Below are positions 53,558 to 60,436 of a stretch of 64,000 nucleotides of DNA, piece after piece (the stretch's first letter is position 1; each line of letters starts with the position of its first letter). A program made the translations under genes and the position numbers. This DNA is from a virus: positions 1 to 64,000 of the IMG/VR virus record IMGVR_UViG_3300033233_000027, one strand, 5' to 3'. The notes below the pieces were generated by a model that worked only from the letters and a program-made list of their open reading frames with translations, did not search any database and was not told the DNA's origin.

Positions 53558-53842
53558 TTATCGCTTAATGGAAGTCAGCGTAGGATGCTTCTTCAGGAAC
53601 TTTTTTGCCCAAGGCGGGGTGCCTTCATAGTACAGAAGATCTGGGCAGATGTCGGCACCGTTCGGCCAAGCCAAACACCCCCCTTCCCCAACACGCACTT
53701 TTGAGAATCTCCTGTGATCCTTGAGCGGTTCGAAGATTATTCCACTTAGATACGGTTCGAGGTTCATCTCTTTCGTGCTGCCATCCCTGAACGTGATCGC
53801 TACATCGAATCCAGACTTGACAACAACTTTAGTAATTCTCAT
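53558..53842 (-). CDS. DUF2442-like protein
   Basis: 94 residues, SD AGTAGGAG. ITKVVVKSGFDVAITFRDGSTKEMNLEPYL and FSKVRVGEGGCLAWPNGADICPDLLY match the DUF2442 pattern. In bacteria this family is usually paired with a DUF4160 protein, and here the partner is directly upstream at 53853. The pair resembles a toxin-antitoxin or regulatory module; activity unproven. Confidence 0.8.
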   Translation of the reverse strand: MRITKVVVKSGFDVAITFRDGSTKEMNLEPYLSGIIFEPLKDHRRFSKVRVGEGGCLAWPNGADICPDLLYYEGTPPWAKKFLKKHPTLTSIKR

Positions 53843-53852
53843 CTTGTTACTC

Positions 53853-54116
53853 CTACTTTCTCAGCGGATCTATTCCACCTGGATTCTGTCCGCTCATCAC
53901 TAGATTCCACGCTCGAATGAGTTCAGCGCGATGAAGTTCTGCCCAAGCAAGGACAAGCCGCTCGTCCCTTATTTTCAATTCACCAGCCAGAAGCTCTAGC
54001 GTTTCGAGCGAGTATTTTGCCTCATACTCTCCGTGCTCTGCATGAAAATGAGGAGGAAGATGGTCGTTCCAGTTCATCCTGATAATGATTCCGAAGAAGC
54101 GGCTTAGGGTCGGCAT
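53853..54116 (-). CDS. DUF4160-like protein
   Basis: 87 residues, start MPTLSRFFGI at 54116. PTLSRFFGIIIRM, then HLPPHFHAEHGEYEAKYS and RDERLVLAWAELHRAEL are the DUF4160 hallmarks (PHFHA motif). Ten bases from the DUF2442-like gene. A terminator hairpin lies directly upstream of its start, so the pair may depend on readthrough or a local promoter. Confidence 0.85.
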   Translation of the reverse strand: MPTLSRFFGIIIRMNWNDHLPPHFHAEHGEYEAKYSLETLELLAGELKIRDERLVLAWAELHRAELIRAWNLVMSGQNPGGIDPLRK

Positions 54117-54128
54117 AGGGCCTCGCAC

Positions 54129-54176
54129 AAAAAAGGAGCCCCCTGGCTTACCCACGGTTTTGACATGGCAGGGGGC
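54129..54176 (-). terminator. Intrinsic terminator upstream of the DUF4160 gene
   Basis: Minus-strand stem GCCCCCTG/CAGGGGGC with a 32-base loop, then TCC and six T. Very typical Rho-independent form. It could end transcription from 54255 or attenuate the DUF4160/DUF2442 pair. Confidence 0.8.
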
Positions 54177-54254
54177 CCCGCCGAAGATTTCGTAGAACGT
54201 ACCGGGAGTAAGCATCCGAAGACTACCCTAGAACTGAGCTAAGGTCAAGTACGA

Positions 54255-54479
54255 TCACCACTCTTGTCTATATTTCGCCCGCTGTTTTGCCGCCCTTCTA
54301 TACGCCTGGTCATCCGTGTGTGGCATATTCTCTGCTGGCGCAGGGCCTCTGAGGATCAGGGTGGCTAGGCAACTGCGGCAAAGTGGTCGCAATGCTGCGG
54401 CGCACGAACTGTCCTTGCCGTACTCGCATCCCATCTCAGAGATCTTCTCAAGTGCCAGCTTGTAGTTTGGGTTTCCCAT
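54255..54479 (-). CDS. Small Cys protein
   Basis: 74 residues, starting directly after the previous stop. GCEYGKDSSC and PLCRSCLATLI provide three or four ligands. Basic C-terminus (RRAAKQRAKYRQEW). Function unknown. Confidence 0.55.
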   Translation of the reverse strand: MGNPNYKLALEKISEMGCEYGKDSSCAAALRPLCRSCLATLILRGPAPAENMPHTDDQAYRRAAKQRAKYRQEW

Positions 54480-54704
54480 TCAGTCCTTTTTCGCCGGCAT
54501 TGGCCTGAGTTTCATTCGGATTGCAACGCAGGAACAGCATCGCTCCGTCACAGCTTCCGTAGGCCTCTTGTCAGTATCGAGTTCATCCCGCCCGATCTCC
54601 ACCCAGCTTGAGTGCGGACATTGTGTCGCCTTGGATACATCCGAATCGCTTCCAAGATATACTGGGGTAGTTATCTCCCACTCCCCTTCCTGATAGCTTC
54701 TCAT
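54480..54704 (-). CDS. Small protein with Cys cluster
   Basis: 74 residues. TQCPHSSWVEIGRDELD then TERCCSCVAIRMKLRP, suggesting one zinc site. Ends one base from the next start. Function unknown. Confidence 0.55.
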   Translation of the reverse strand: MRSYQEGEWEITTPVYLGSDSDVSKATQCPHSSWVEIGRDELDTDKRPTEAVTERCCSCVAIRMKLRPMPAKKD

Positions 54705-54710
54705 CGCATT

Positions 54711-55163
54711 TCAATCCTTCTGTGAAGCCCCTTTGAGCGCGTTCTCTACCCAACCAAGCATTGCCATGTACCGCTCTTCTGGATTTCGGTATCCGAATCT
54801 GTATTCTCCATCGTTCAGGTACATGATTTCCCAGACGATGTTGAAGGAGGCCCCGAGTCTGTCGGCAACGTAGCCATCCTCCTGTTCATTGAATTCGCGG
54901 GCCACTTCGTCTAAGGCTTCATCTAGCGTCTTACCTTCTTTGAGTCTTCGCTGGAGGGCTAGGGCACCCAGAGCGCATACCTCTCCCTCTTCAGAGAAGG
55001 ATCCTCCGATCAGGCGCTTCTGAGGGAGGGCAAGAAGCGCATCGCGAAGTTCACATAGGAATGATTGTCCACGCTTACCGTTGATCGCTCGTTCGGTGTT
55101 CGCCCGATAGAGCTCAAGCTGGTTTGGGAACTGATCCATGCATCCAGGCTCACCTCGGCTCAT
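54711..55163 (-). CDS. Phage protein, paralogue of 49189
   Basis: 150 residues, SD GAAAGGATTAG. QFPNQLELYRANTERAINGKRGQ, ELRDALLALPQKRL, GEVCALGALALQRR and NPEERYMAMLGWVE align with the 49189 protein. The NPEERYxxMLxWVE end is one I recall in phage accessory genes. Function unknown. Confidence 0.7.
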   Translation of the reverse strand: MSRGEPGCMDQFPNQLELYRANTERAINGKRGQSFLCELRDALLALPQKRLIGGSFSEEGEVCALGALALQRRLKEGKTLDEALDEVAREFNEQEDGYVADRLGASFNIVWEIMYLNDGEYRFGYRNPEERYMAMLGWVENALKGASQKD

Positions 55164-55204
55164 TTCTAATCCTTTCGCTGTTTTCTGATGCGCTAGTTTT
55201 GTCG

Positions 55205-55243
55205 TTTACCCATGGGTACGGAGCAAATCTAAGGGCTTGTTTT
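55205..55243. repeat. Copy 2 of a ~39-base intergenic repeat
   Basis: Shares TTACCCATGGGTACG, GCAAATCTA and GGGCTTGTTTT with 43564-43602. On the minus strand the palindrome contains ATGGGTAA, giving only a 6-codon frame here. Confidence 0.6.
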
Positions 55244-55252
55244 CAGGCCTTT

Positions 55253-55654
55253 TCAGCAATCAACGCCATCGGCGTACTTTTCAACAGCTTTTGCAAGAGT
55301 CAGGTTTCCTTTGCCGTACCAGTAGACGAGTTCGTCTGGCCTCCACCGTTGGAGTGCATCTTTCTTGTGTACTGGCCGAATCTCGACATGAGTTTCCAGT
55401 TCGTTAGGCTCTGCACGCCTAGCCAGCCTACTGGCCTCAGCCTCGCTATCGGCCGCAACGTACATAGTCCGAACCACGCGCACCCAATACAGTTTCATTT
55501 CATCGGCTCCACGGTATTCCTCTCCAAGAGTGTTGAGGATCTCGATTGCTTTCAAGACGCATCGTGGACTGATTGGCTTACCATCGTACGAGTCCCAGCC
55601 ATACTGATACGACGCGAAGCTCTTCAGCTTTTCAATTGCCTCTGCGCGTTCCAT
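55253..55654 (-). CDS. Protein with GWDSYDGKPI N-terminal domain
   Basis: 133 residues. LKSFASYQYGWDSYDGKPISPRCVLKAIEIL is a widespread small domain pattern in bacteria and phages (GWDGYxAxPI). The C-terminal half (RVVRTMYVAADSEAEASRLARRAEP) is a separate alpha/beta unit. Function unknown. Confidence 0.65.
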   Translation of the reverse strand: MERAEAIEKLKSFASYQYGWDSYDGKPISPRCVLKAIEILNTLGEEYRGADEMKLYWVRVVRTMYVAADSEAEASRLARRAEPNELETHVEIRPVHKKDALQRWRPDELVYWYGKGNLTLAKAVEKYADGVDC

Positions 55655-55676
55655 CCATTCACCCTTAGCTACAGTC

Positions 55677-55931
55677 TCACGAATACTTCACTTTTGCTTG
55701 AGCTCGGATCAGGGCATCCATCTCCACGACAACATCCACGCAGCGGTGTAGATGCCTGAGTAGATCATTCCTACATGAGAGAAACGGGCCTTTCTCTTTG
55801 TACTCCGATAGGATTCCCTCAAGTGGTTTCCCACCGAAAACGCTTCCACCGTAGAGATGCGCATGCACATTAGCGATGGATTCTCGTACCATCTTCGCTA
55901 TTTTCGCCCTATCGCTTATTTTCCTCTTCAT
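55677..55931 (-). CDS. Small helical protein
   Basis: 84 residues, SD AGGGAAGTG. Basic N-terminus, then helical with HRCVDVVVEMDALIRAQAKV. Function unknown. Confidence 0.5.
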   Translation of the reverse strand: MKRKISDRAKIAKMVRESIANVHAHLYGGSVFGGKPLEGILSEYKEKGPFLSCRNDLLRHLHRCVDVVVEMDALIRAQAKVKYS

Positions 55932-55940
55932 GTCACTTCC

Positions 55941-56147
55941 CTAAACGCGAATTGTGTCAAACCCTTGCTCCCTAGCGAATTTTGCGCAATCGGCACAGGT
56001 GTAATCCATGTAGTGCCAGATCGTTTTGTGCTCTCCGACTCCAGGGCCCGCAGTCGTGCATGGGGTCTCGCAACGATATCGAACGCGATGCGTAGCTCGA
56101 ATCCGTTTGTATTTTGGTTCAGAAGAACATTGATCGCAGGTACGCAT
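55941..56147 (-). CDS. Small zinc-binding protein
   Basis: 68 residues, start MRTCDQCSSEP at 56147 behind GGGAGG. CDQC near the start, RCETPC in the middle, TCADCAKF near the end: two zinc sites likely. Function unknown. Confidence 0.65.
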   Translation of the reverse strand: MRTCDQCSSEPKYKRIRATHRVRYRCETPCTTAGPGVGEHKTIWHYMDYTCADCAKFAREQGFDTIRV

Positions 56148-56165
56148 GTTTCCTCCCATTCACGA

Positions 56166-56417
56166 CTACAGGTTGTCTTGCACTACTGCGCCAAAGTCGG
56201 CCATGTGGACAAAAGACTTCTCAACGGCTTCCCGATTCGGGAACGTACTCGGGAAGCAATCGAAGATATGTGAGGCCCACCGCTGAACAAACTCGGTACG
56301 TCCGATTTTTACGATGCGGCGCGGTGTCACTAGGTTGATGCGTCCGCACCACGGGCATTTCGGATGCTGTTTCCGGCCCCTGTGTCCGCGCTTCTCAAAA
56401 TGCGCTACGCCGCTCAT
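56166..56417 (-). CDS. Small protein with CPWCG knuckle
   Basis: 83 residues. HPKCPWCGRINLVTPRRIV then ASHIFDCFPSTFPNREAVEKSFVHMADFG. One clear zinc knuckle. Start overlaps the upstream stop. Function unknown. Confidence 0.6.
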   Translation of the reverse strand: MSGVAHFEKRGHRGRKQHPKCPWCGRINLVTPRRIVKIGRTEFVQRWASHIFDCFPSTFPNREAVEKSFVHMADFGAVVQDNL

Positions 56418-56590
56418 CGCTTTCCCCCGATCTGCCTGAACGTGTACCCGTAAAGCACGGCATCTCTGAGTGCGCGTTTGATCTGATTCTGCGGAATCGC
56501 TCTTCCGAATTTCTGCGGGTCGGCTCGCTTTATCAGGTCGGCCAGCGCCGCCTTCGCGAAGGCTTCAGCGTGAATCGTGACTTTGTTCAC
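56414..56590 (-). CDS. Small basic helical protein
   Basis: 58 residues from GTG, SD TGGGAGAG in the CGTAACTGGGAG junction. KVTIHAEAFAKAALADLIKRAD and IPQNQIKRALRDAVLYGYTFRQIGG look DNA-binding-like. ATGA overlap with next gene. Function unknown. Confidence 0.55.
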   Translation of the reverse strand: MNKVTIHAEAFAKAALADLIKRADPQKFGRAIPQNQIKRALRDAVLYGYTFRQIGGKR

Positions 56591-56602
56591 AGTCTCTCCC
56601 AG

Positions 56603-57070
56603 TTACGTAGTCACTTTCGGCATTCTCATGCACGGTTTGCAACGCGAATAGCTCGTCGAAGGAGCGGTATATCGATTCTCCAGTGTCTGCCTGTGCCCGC
56701 GCTTGCAATACGGCCTCTTCAGCGAGCGACCGATGTTCTCTTTGTGAGTCACCACCTCCAAGTGCGCCGGGTTCACGCAAGAATGCACGCGGCATAGATG
56801 GTCAATCTCTTTATCATGCGGGATGTTCTTTCCAGTCGAGAGAGCCCATGAGATTCGATGCGCTCTCCGCTCTCCATTCGTACCGAATTGACCGTAGCCA
56901 TTTCTGTAAATCGTCCCGGCCCACAACCAACAAGTGTCGGTCTTGTTGACCTTGCGCCAGAAATTGTATAGGTATCTCGCCTTTGTTCCGAGCTTAGGAA
57001 TCTGGCAGACAACGCAACGGCCATGCCTCCACTGGTGATATCTATTTACCTGATGCTTTTGCGCAGCCAC
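56603..57070 (-). CDS. HNH homing-type endonuclease
   Basis: 155 residues from GTG behind GGAGGATAG. HNH_3-like core: CWLWAGTIYRNGYGQFG, HRISWALSTGKNIPHDKEIDHLCRVHSCVNPAHLEVVTHKENIGRS, with the N-P-A-H-L motif. C-terminal Cys pair (CKPCMRM) adds a zinc site. It directly follows a tRNA gene on the transcript, a common homing-nuclease location. N-terminus CVVCQIP resembles the 49759 protein. Confidence 0.88.
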   Translation of the reverse strand: MAAQKHQVNRYHQWRHGRCVVCQIPKLGTKARYLYNFWRKVNKTDTCWLWAGTIYRNGYGQFGTNGERRAHRISWALSTGKNIPHDKEIDHLCRVHSCVNPAHLEVVTHKENIGRSLKRPYCKRGHRQTLENRYTAPSTSYSRCKPCMRMPKVTT

Positions 57071-57089
57071 CTATCCTCCATTCACGTAG

Positions 57090-57160
57090 TAGGCCGTAGA
57101 GGAGTCGAACCTCTATCAAGCCCTTATAAAGAGCCCGCTCTACCGTTGAGCTAACAGCCT
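57090..57160 (-). tRNA. tRNA-Ile (anticodon UAU)
   Basis: Cloverleaf on the minus strand: acceptor AGGCTGT/ACGGCCT (one G-T), D arm GCTC/GAGC, anticodon stem GGCTC/GGGCT with two G-T wobbles, loop TTTATAA (anticodon TAT), T arm AGAGG/CCTCT with TTCGACT, discriminator A. No encoded CCA. It would read AUA directly; most bacteria use a lysidine-modified CAU tRNA instead. Confidence 0.85.
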
Positions 57161-57333
57161 GCTCGCTTCCAGTCCATCCCGACACTGAATCTGGCTGGAG
57201 ATCCACCGCGCCTTGCTATGGAGTTCTCCTTTTTTGCTGCCCGCTCTGCGGCAGTAAGGCACTCGTGGCGGGTGAATACCTTCCCCACCCTACCGGGCTG
57301 TTGAATCACCCAGACAATCCACACTTTCTTCAT
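57151..57333 (-). CDS. Small protein overlapping a tRNA gene
   Basis: 60 residues, SD GAAGGAG. KVWIVWVIQQPGRVGKVFTRHEC then a basic helix. Its last codons and stop lie within the first ten bases of tRNA-Ile, so tRNA processing would cut this message. Function unknown. Confidence 0.55.
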   Translation of the reverse strand: MKKVWIVWVIQQPGRVGKVFTRHECLTAAERAAKKENSIARRGGSPARFSVGMDWKRAGC

Positions 57334-57345
57334 AGTCTGCTCCTT

Positions 57346-57642
57346 CTATGACCTTCGGCCTTTGCGGTGCTCAGTGCGATCAAATCCTTCTGCGATCTCA
57401 GCCGCTACGATTAACGCCTTCGATAATGTCCGCATATAAACGGGCGACTGGCCTCCTGTCGCGCAACAGTTTATTTCTGCCACTAATGGCCTGTCGATTA
57501 GGTCGACGTAAGTACGGCGCTGGACTCGTACTGTCGGAAGGGCTCCGTCGCTTGGAAGAAACACCTCAACGTATCCACTGCCATCTTTTTCCAGACGCCA
57601 TTCTGTCTTGAACCCACAGATATTTTTTCGCACTAGGGACAT
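57346..57642 (-). CDS. Small protein of unknown function
   Basis: 98 residues, SD AAGGTGAAG. Beta N-terminal half (TEWRLEKDGSGYVEVFLPSDG), two adjacent Cys (NCC), helical C-terminal part with basic tail. No family recognised. Confidence 0.55.
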   Translation of the reverse strand: MSLVRKNICGFKTEWRLEKDGSGYVEVFLPSDGALPTVRVQRRTYVDLIDRPLVAEINCCATGGQSPVYMRTLSKALIVAAEIAEGFDRTEHRKGRRS

Positions 57643-57654
57643 CTCTTCACCTTC

Positions 57655-57924
57655 CTAGTCTTTGATGTATGGGTTGTAGACGCACTGACACTTCGGCCAT
57701 TCCTCTGTGGTCCAAACCTTCGCGTTGTAGCTAACGCGAGCGATGACCTTGCCTTCTCCGTCACGTACAACGCCATCAGATAGCTGCGAACCGCCTAATC
57801 CAGAACGGTCACGGATCACCTCGTACTTCTTGGATGCGTCGACCATGTTCTCGACTGGGAATCGACGCCCATTCACTTCCATCAGGTACTGGGATGCGCC
57901 ACTCACCTTCATTGCAGCAGCCAT
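57655..57924 (-). CDS. First gene of the GTATAC-controlled operon
   Basis: 89 residues; start MAAAMKVSG at 57924 with SD ACGGAGGGAAG. Beta pattern (SQYLMEVNGRRFPVENMVDASKKYEV, GKVIARVSYNAKVWTTEEW). Directly downstream of a near-consensus promoter with two operator-like dyads, so an early regulated gene. Function unknown. Confidence 0.6.
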   Translation of the reverse strand: MAAAMKVSGASQYLMEVNGRRFPVENMVDASKKYEVIRDRSGLGGSQLSDGVVRDGEGKVIARVSYNAKVWTTEEWPKCQCVYNPYIKD

Positions 57925-57969
57925 GTCGCTTCCCTCCGTTCCGTTCCTTCCGTTCATTCTCTTCACACT

Positions 57970-58020
57970 AATAGTATACGATTAACAGGCCGCAGTGTCA
58001 ACCGAAATCGTATACGATTT
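57970..58020 (-). promoter_or_regulatory. Promoter with two GTATAC dyad operators
   Basis: Minus-strand TTGACA (57996-58001), 17-base spacer, TATACT (57973-57978): a near-consensus sigma70 promoter for the 57924 operon. A perfect 16-base palindrome AAATCGTATACGATTT (58005-58020) lies just upstream of -35, and a related site AATAGTATACGATTAA overlaps the -10, placed as for a repressor. Confidence 0.8.
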
Positions 58021-58035
58021 GTCAGATTGTTTCCG

Positions 58036-58212
58036 CTACTGGCCAGAATGTCCAGCGCGTCCCATCAGACTAACGATCTGTCTGCACCCAGTAGAGCAAT
58101 AGACGCGTGGGCGCCGCTCGTGCCAATGCCGCTGGAATGTGGCACCGCATCCTGGGCGAGCGCACTGTCCCACGCGAGCGTTGTCGTCTTTCTCCGAATC
58201 TCGCTTCTTCAT
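58036..58212 (-). CDS. Small zinc-binding protein
   Basis: 58 residues. GQCARPGCGATFQRHWHERRPRVYCSTGCRQ: C-x4-C and C-x3-C with intervening His, a treble-clef-like arrangement recalled from phage mini-proteins. A GTATAC site (58218-58231) lies just before the start; SD AAGAG is weak. Confidence 0.6.
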   Translation of the reverse strand: MKKRDSEKDDNARVGQCARPGCGATFQRHWHERRPRVYCSTGCRQIVSLMGRAGHSGQ

Positions 58213-58217
58213 CTCTT

Positions 58218-58231
58218 AATAGTATACGTTT
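58218..58231 (-). promoter_or_regulatory. GTATAC operator-like site
   Basis: AATAGTATACGTTT, matching the dyads at 57970 and 58005 in the core AGTATACG. Minus-strand TATACT may be a -10 box; the -35 is weak (TTGGTG at 19 bases). It sits six bases upstream of the 58212 ATG. Confidence 0.5.
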
Positions 58232-58266
58232 CTATCGGTCACTTGCACCAAAAAAATCGATGAGCA

Positions 58267-58491
58267 TCATCGCTTCCTGTGGATCCGCTCAAATCGCTCA
58301 AGATCACGCCCCGAGGCCGTGCGGGCCGTGGATCGGCATGGGCCTATTTCACAGTAGGCGCAGCGTTTTGGAGCCCCATAGGAGCAGCAATCGCATCTCT
58401 TGTAGCCGCAGGGGCCCCGGCCGCAGAGGTGCTTCAGTCGACCGTGACCGCACTTCCTACAAGAATCCGTAGTCTTGGCCACTGACTTCAC
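58267..58491 (-). CDS. Small Cys-rich zinc-binding protein
   Basis: 74 residues, SD AAGGTGAAG. CRKCGHGRLKHLCGRGPC, RCDCCSYG, RCAYCEIGPC: about ten Cys, two or three zinc sites. Basic tail. Function unknown. Confidence 0.6.
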   Translation of the reverse strand: MKSVAKTTDSCRKCGHGRLKHLCGRGPCGYKRCDCCSYGAPKRCAYCEIGPCRSTARTASGRDLERFERIHRKR

Positions 58492-58510
58492 CTTTCAACC
58501 ATTCTGCGAA

Positions 58511-58822
58511 TCATCCCTTCGGTGCCTTGCCTTTTTTGTTCTTACGCACGAAACGGATTCCCCAGGCCGTCAACTGGTACTTTTTCGCTGGCCGACCTCC
58601 AGTGCTCTTTAGTTCGCCGGCCAGCTTGAGATATCCCCATCTCCGAAACGTAGAGATCCACCCAGCCGCAATAGCAGTCGCGCCGCTCTTTTCCGTCCGT
58701 TCAATCCCAAGAGTATCCGTGAGATCCCTAGCAGTGAACGGAACAGGCTCGTTCTGTACGCCATTGGCACCGACTCTGAGCCAATTGGTCCGAATCAGGC
58801 CTAGGATCTCGTACCAGTCCAT
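58511..58822 (-). CDS. Winged-helix-like regulator candidate
   Basis: 103 residues. Helical first part with PFTARDLTDTLGIERTEKSGATAIAAGWISTFRRWGYLKL, then a wing-like segment GGRPAKKYQLTAWGIRFVRK and a basic end: a winged helix-turn-helix layout. The predicted transcription start is one to three bases before its ATG, as in leaderless phage repressor messages, and dyads lie at its promoter, so autoregulation is plausible. Confidence 0.65.
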   Translation of the reverse strand: MDWYEILGLIRTNWLRVGANGVQNEPVPFTARDLTDTLGIERTEKSGATAIAAGWISTFRRWGYLKLAGELKSTGGRPAKKYQLTAWGIRFVRKNKKGKAPKG

Positions 58823-58830
58823 ATAACCCC

Positions 58831-58859
58831 ATTATAGCCGCAAAACAGCCTACTATCAA
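58831..58859 (-). promoter_or_regulatory. Strong sigma70 promoter of the regulator gene
   Basis: Minus-strand TTGATA, exact 17-base spacer, perfect TATAAT. The ATG of the 58511 gene begins nine bases after the -10 box, leaving almost no leader. Confidence 0.82.
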
Positions 58860-58906
58860 GTATTATACTTAAAAGTATACTCCTGCACAGAATTGGAATT
58901 CTGTGC
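58858..58906. promoter_or_regulatory. Three operator-like dyads at the regulator promoter
   Basis: AAGTATTATACTT (58858-58870) overlaps the -35 box, AGTATACT lies at 58874-58881, and a perfect 22-base dyad GCACAGAATT-GG-AATTCTGTGC at 58885-58906. The last differs from the GTATAC family, so a second binding protein is possible. Confidence 0.7.
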
Positions 58907-58989
58907 CGAGATCCTCCCCATGGGCGTCCTTTGGGCTCCGGGGGTGGGGTTTGGGGCCAATGGGGCCTTCCTAGGTAGCCAGACCATGG

Positions 58990-60432
58990 CTAGGACTTCC
59001 TCAGCTGTTCTGCTTGCGTCGGGATCGCGCTTACCGATTCGATTCTCTGACCAATCCAACCCATCACTGGAACGGCCATTGAGTTTCCAAGTGCCTTGTA
59101 TCGCGGTCCATCGGAGGCTGGTTTCTTTCGATAAGGAACATCCGTGTAGTTATCAGGGAATCCCTGGAGTCGTTCGCACTCACGCGGCGTCAGACGGCGT
59201 ACGCTCATTCCAGCTCGCACTCTCGTACCTACTGGGTCATGGCCTGGTCCGTTTGCTCTAAGAGTTCCAGCCGTGCCATATTCTCGGCATCCACTCTGCC
59301 CTTCCTGCATCGCAACTGCTGGTGCATGGGCTCCCGCCGCGAGCGGATGGCATGGACCGCCAACCTTTGGATCTGATCGATTCGCCTTGCTCGTCACTTG
59401 CGTTGTATCAAAAGCCAGAACTCCATTTCCATTATCCTTAGCCCCTAAAGGTTGCGCTAAGTCATGCGAGTCAAGCGAGTGGACGATTATAGGTGTTCCT
59501 CTTCCTGTGCCATCCTCGCTTCCATCGTATCCATCCCCTTTGAGTGCGTGGGTTACATCAGGCACATCTCCAGTCAAAATAGCTCCTGGCCCTTCAGAGG
59601 TTAGCGCATCCGTCACCTGGGCATACGGTTTGATTCCTACTTGGTTGCTGGATTGGCTGTTTCTTATTTGTCTAGGATGGATATAACCAGGTTCTGGAGT
59701 CACCAGTAGCGGCGCCCCGTCCCCGTCCCCGTCCGATGATGGGCCCTTGAAGTCTCTCGACTTGATAGCAGGACTTACTTCTGGGATGTAGGTTGCGCTA
59801 TCTTCTCTGTGACTGTCATTGCTGCGGCCTCTAAGGCTGTGCGCAATGCCATCGGGAGTTCCTTTCCTCGCTTCGCGGCTCGGCGGAGGATTCCCTTGCA
59901 GGCTGTCGCGCTCAAAAAGAACCGCTGCGGCACATCGCCAATCTCCAAGATGTCCGACAACGAACACGCGGCGCCTTCGCTGGGGAACTCCGAAGAATTG
60001 AGCGTCCAGTATTCGGTAGGCCCACCCATACCCGAGTTGCCCCAACCCTCCGACAAAGGAACCAAAGTCCCGTCCTCCCTCGCTTGACAGTACGCCAGGC
60101 ACGTTCTCCCAGACCACCCAGTTGGGGCGTAGGCGGTCAACAATTGCAAGAAAGACGAGGGCCAGGTTGCCACGCGGATCAGCCAGCCCTTTTCTAAGTC
60201 CTGCGACTGAGAAACTTTGACAGGGGGTTCCTCCCACGAGAAGGTCAATTGACTCATGTGGCCACTCCTTGAACTTCGTCATGTCCCCATAGTTCGGCAC
60301 ATTCGGATAGTGACGCTTCAGGACTGCGTTCGGGAAGGCATCAATCTCAGAGAAAAACACTGGAGTCCAGCCTAACGGATGCCAAGCGGAACTCGCCGCC
60401 TCAATGCCAGAGCATACGCTTCCGTATCTCAT
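58990..60432 (-). CDS. Phage DNA cytosine-5 methyltransferase
   Basis: 480 residues, start MRYGSVCSGIEA at 60432, four bases after the recombinase stop. Motif I CSGIEAA, motif IV GGTPCQSFS (catalytic Cys71), motif VI ENVPGV, motif VIII QRRRRVFV, then a ~190-residue target-recognition region with the phage-typical DGYDGSEDGTGRGTPIIV, motif IX RRLTPRECERLQGFP and motif X ALGNSMAVPV. It would methylate C5 of cytosine in a specific site, shielding viral DNA from restriction. All catalytic motifs are intact. Recognition site cannot be read from sequence. Confidence 0.95.
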   Translation of the reverse strand: MRYGSVCSGIEAASSAWHPLGWTPVFFSEIDAFPNAVLKRHYPNVPNYGDMTKFKEWPHESIDLLVGGTPCQSFSVAGLRKGLADPRGNLALVFLAIVDRLRPNWVVWENVPGVLSSEGGRDFGSFVGGLGQLGYGWAYRILDAQFFGVPQRRRRVFVVGHLGDWRCAAAVLFERDSLQGNPPPSREARKGTPDGIAHSLRGRSNDSHREDSATYIPEVSPAIKSRDFKGPSSDGDGDGAPLLVTPEPGYIHPRQIRNSQSSNQVGIKPYAQVTDALTSEGPGAILTGDVPDVTHALKGDGYDGSEDGTGRGTPIIVHSLDSHDLAQPLGAKDNGNGVLAFDTTQVTSKANRSDPKVGGPCHPLAAGAHAPAVAMQEGQSGCREYGTAGTLRANGPGHDPVGTRVRAGMSVRRLTPRECERLQGFPDNYTDVPYRKKPASDGPRYKALGNSMAVPVMGWIGQRIESVSAIPTQAEQLRKS

Positions 60433-60436
60433 CTGA

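Noticed and set aside
53558-54116. Calling the DUF4160/DUF2442 pair a proven toxin-antitoxin system
   Set aside because: Only gene pairing and family pattern support it; no toxin motif is visible, so it is listed as a possible module only.
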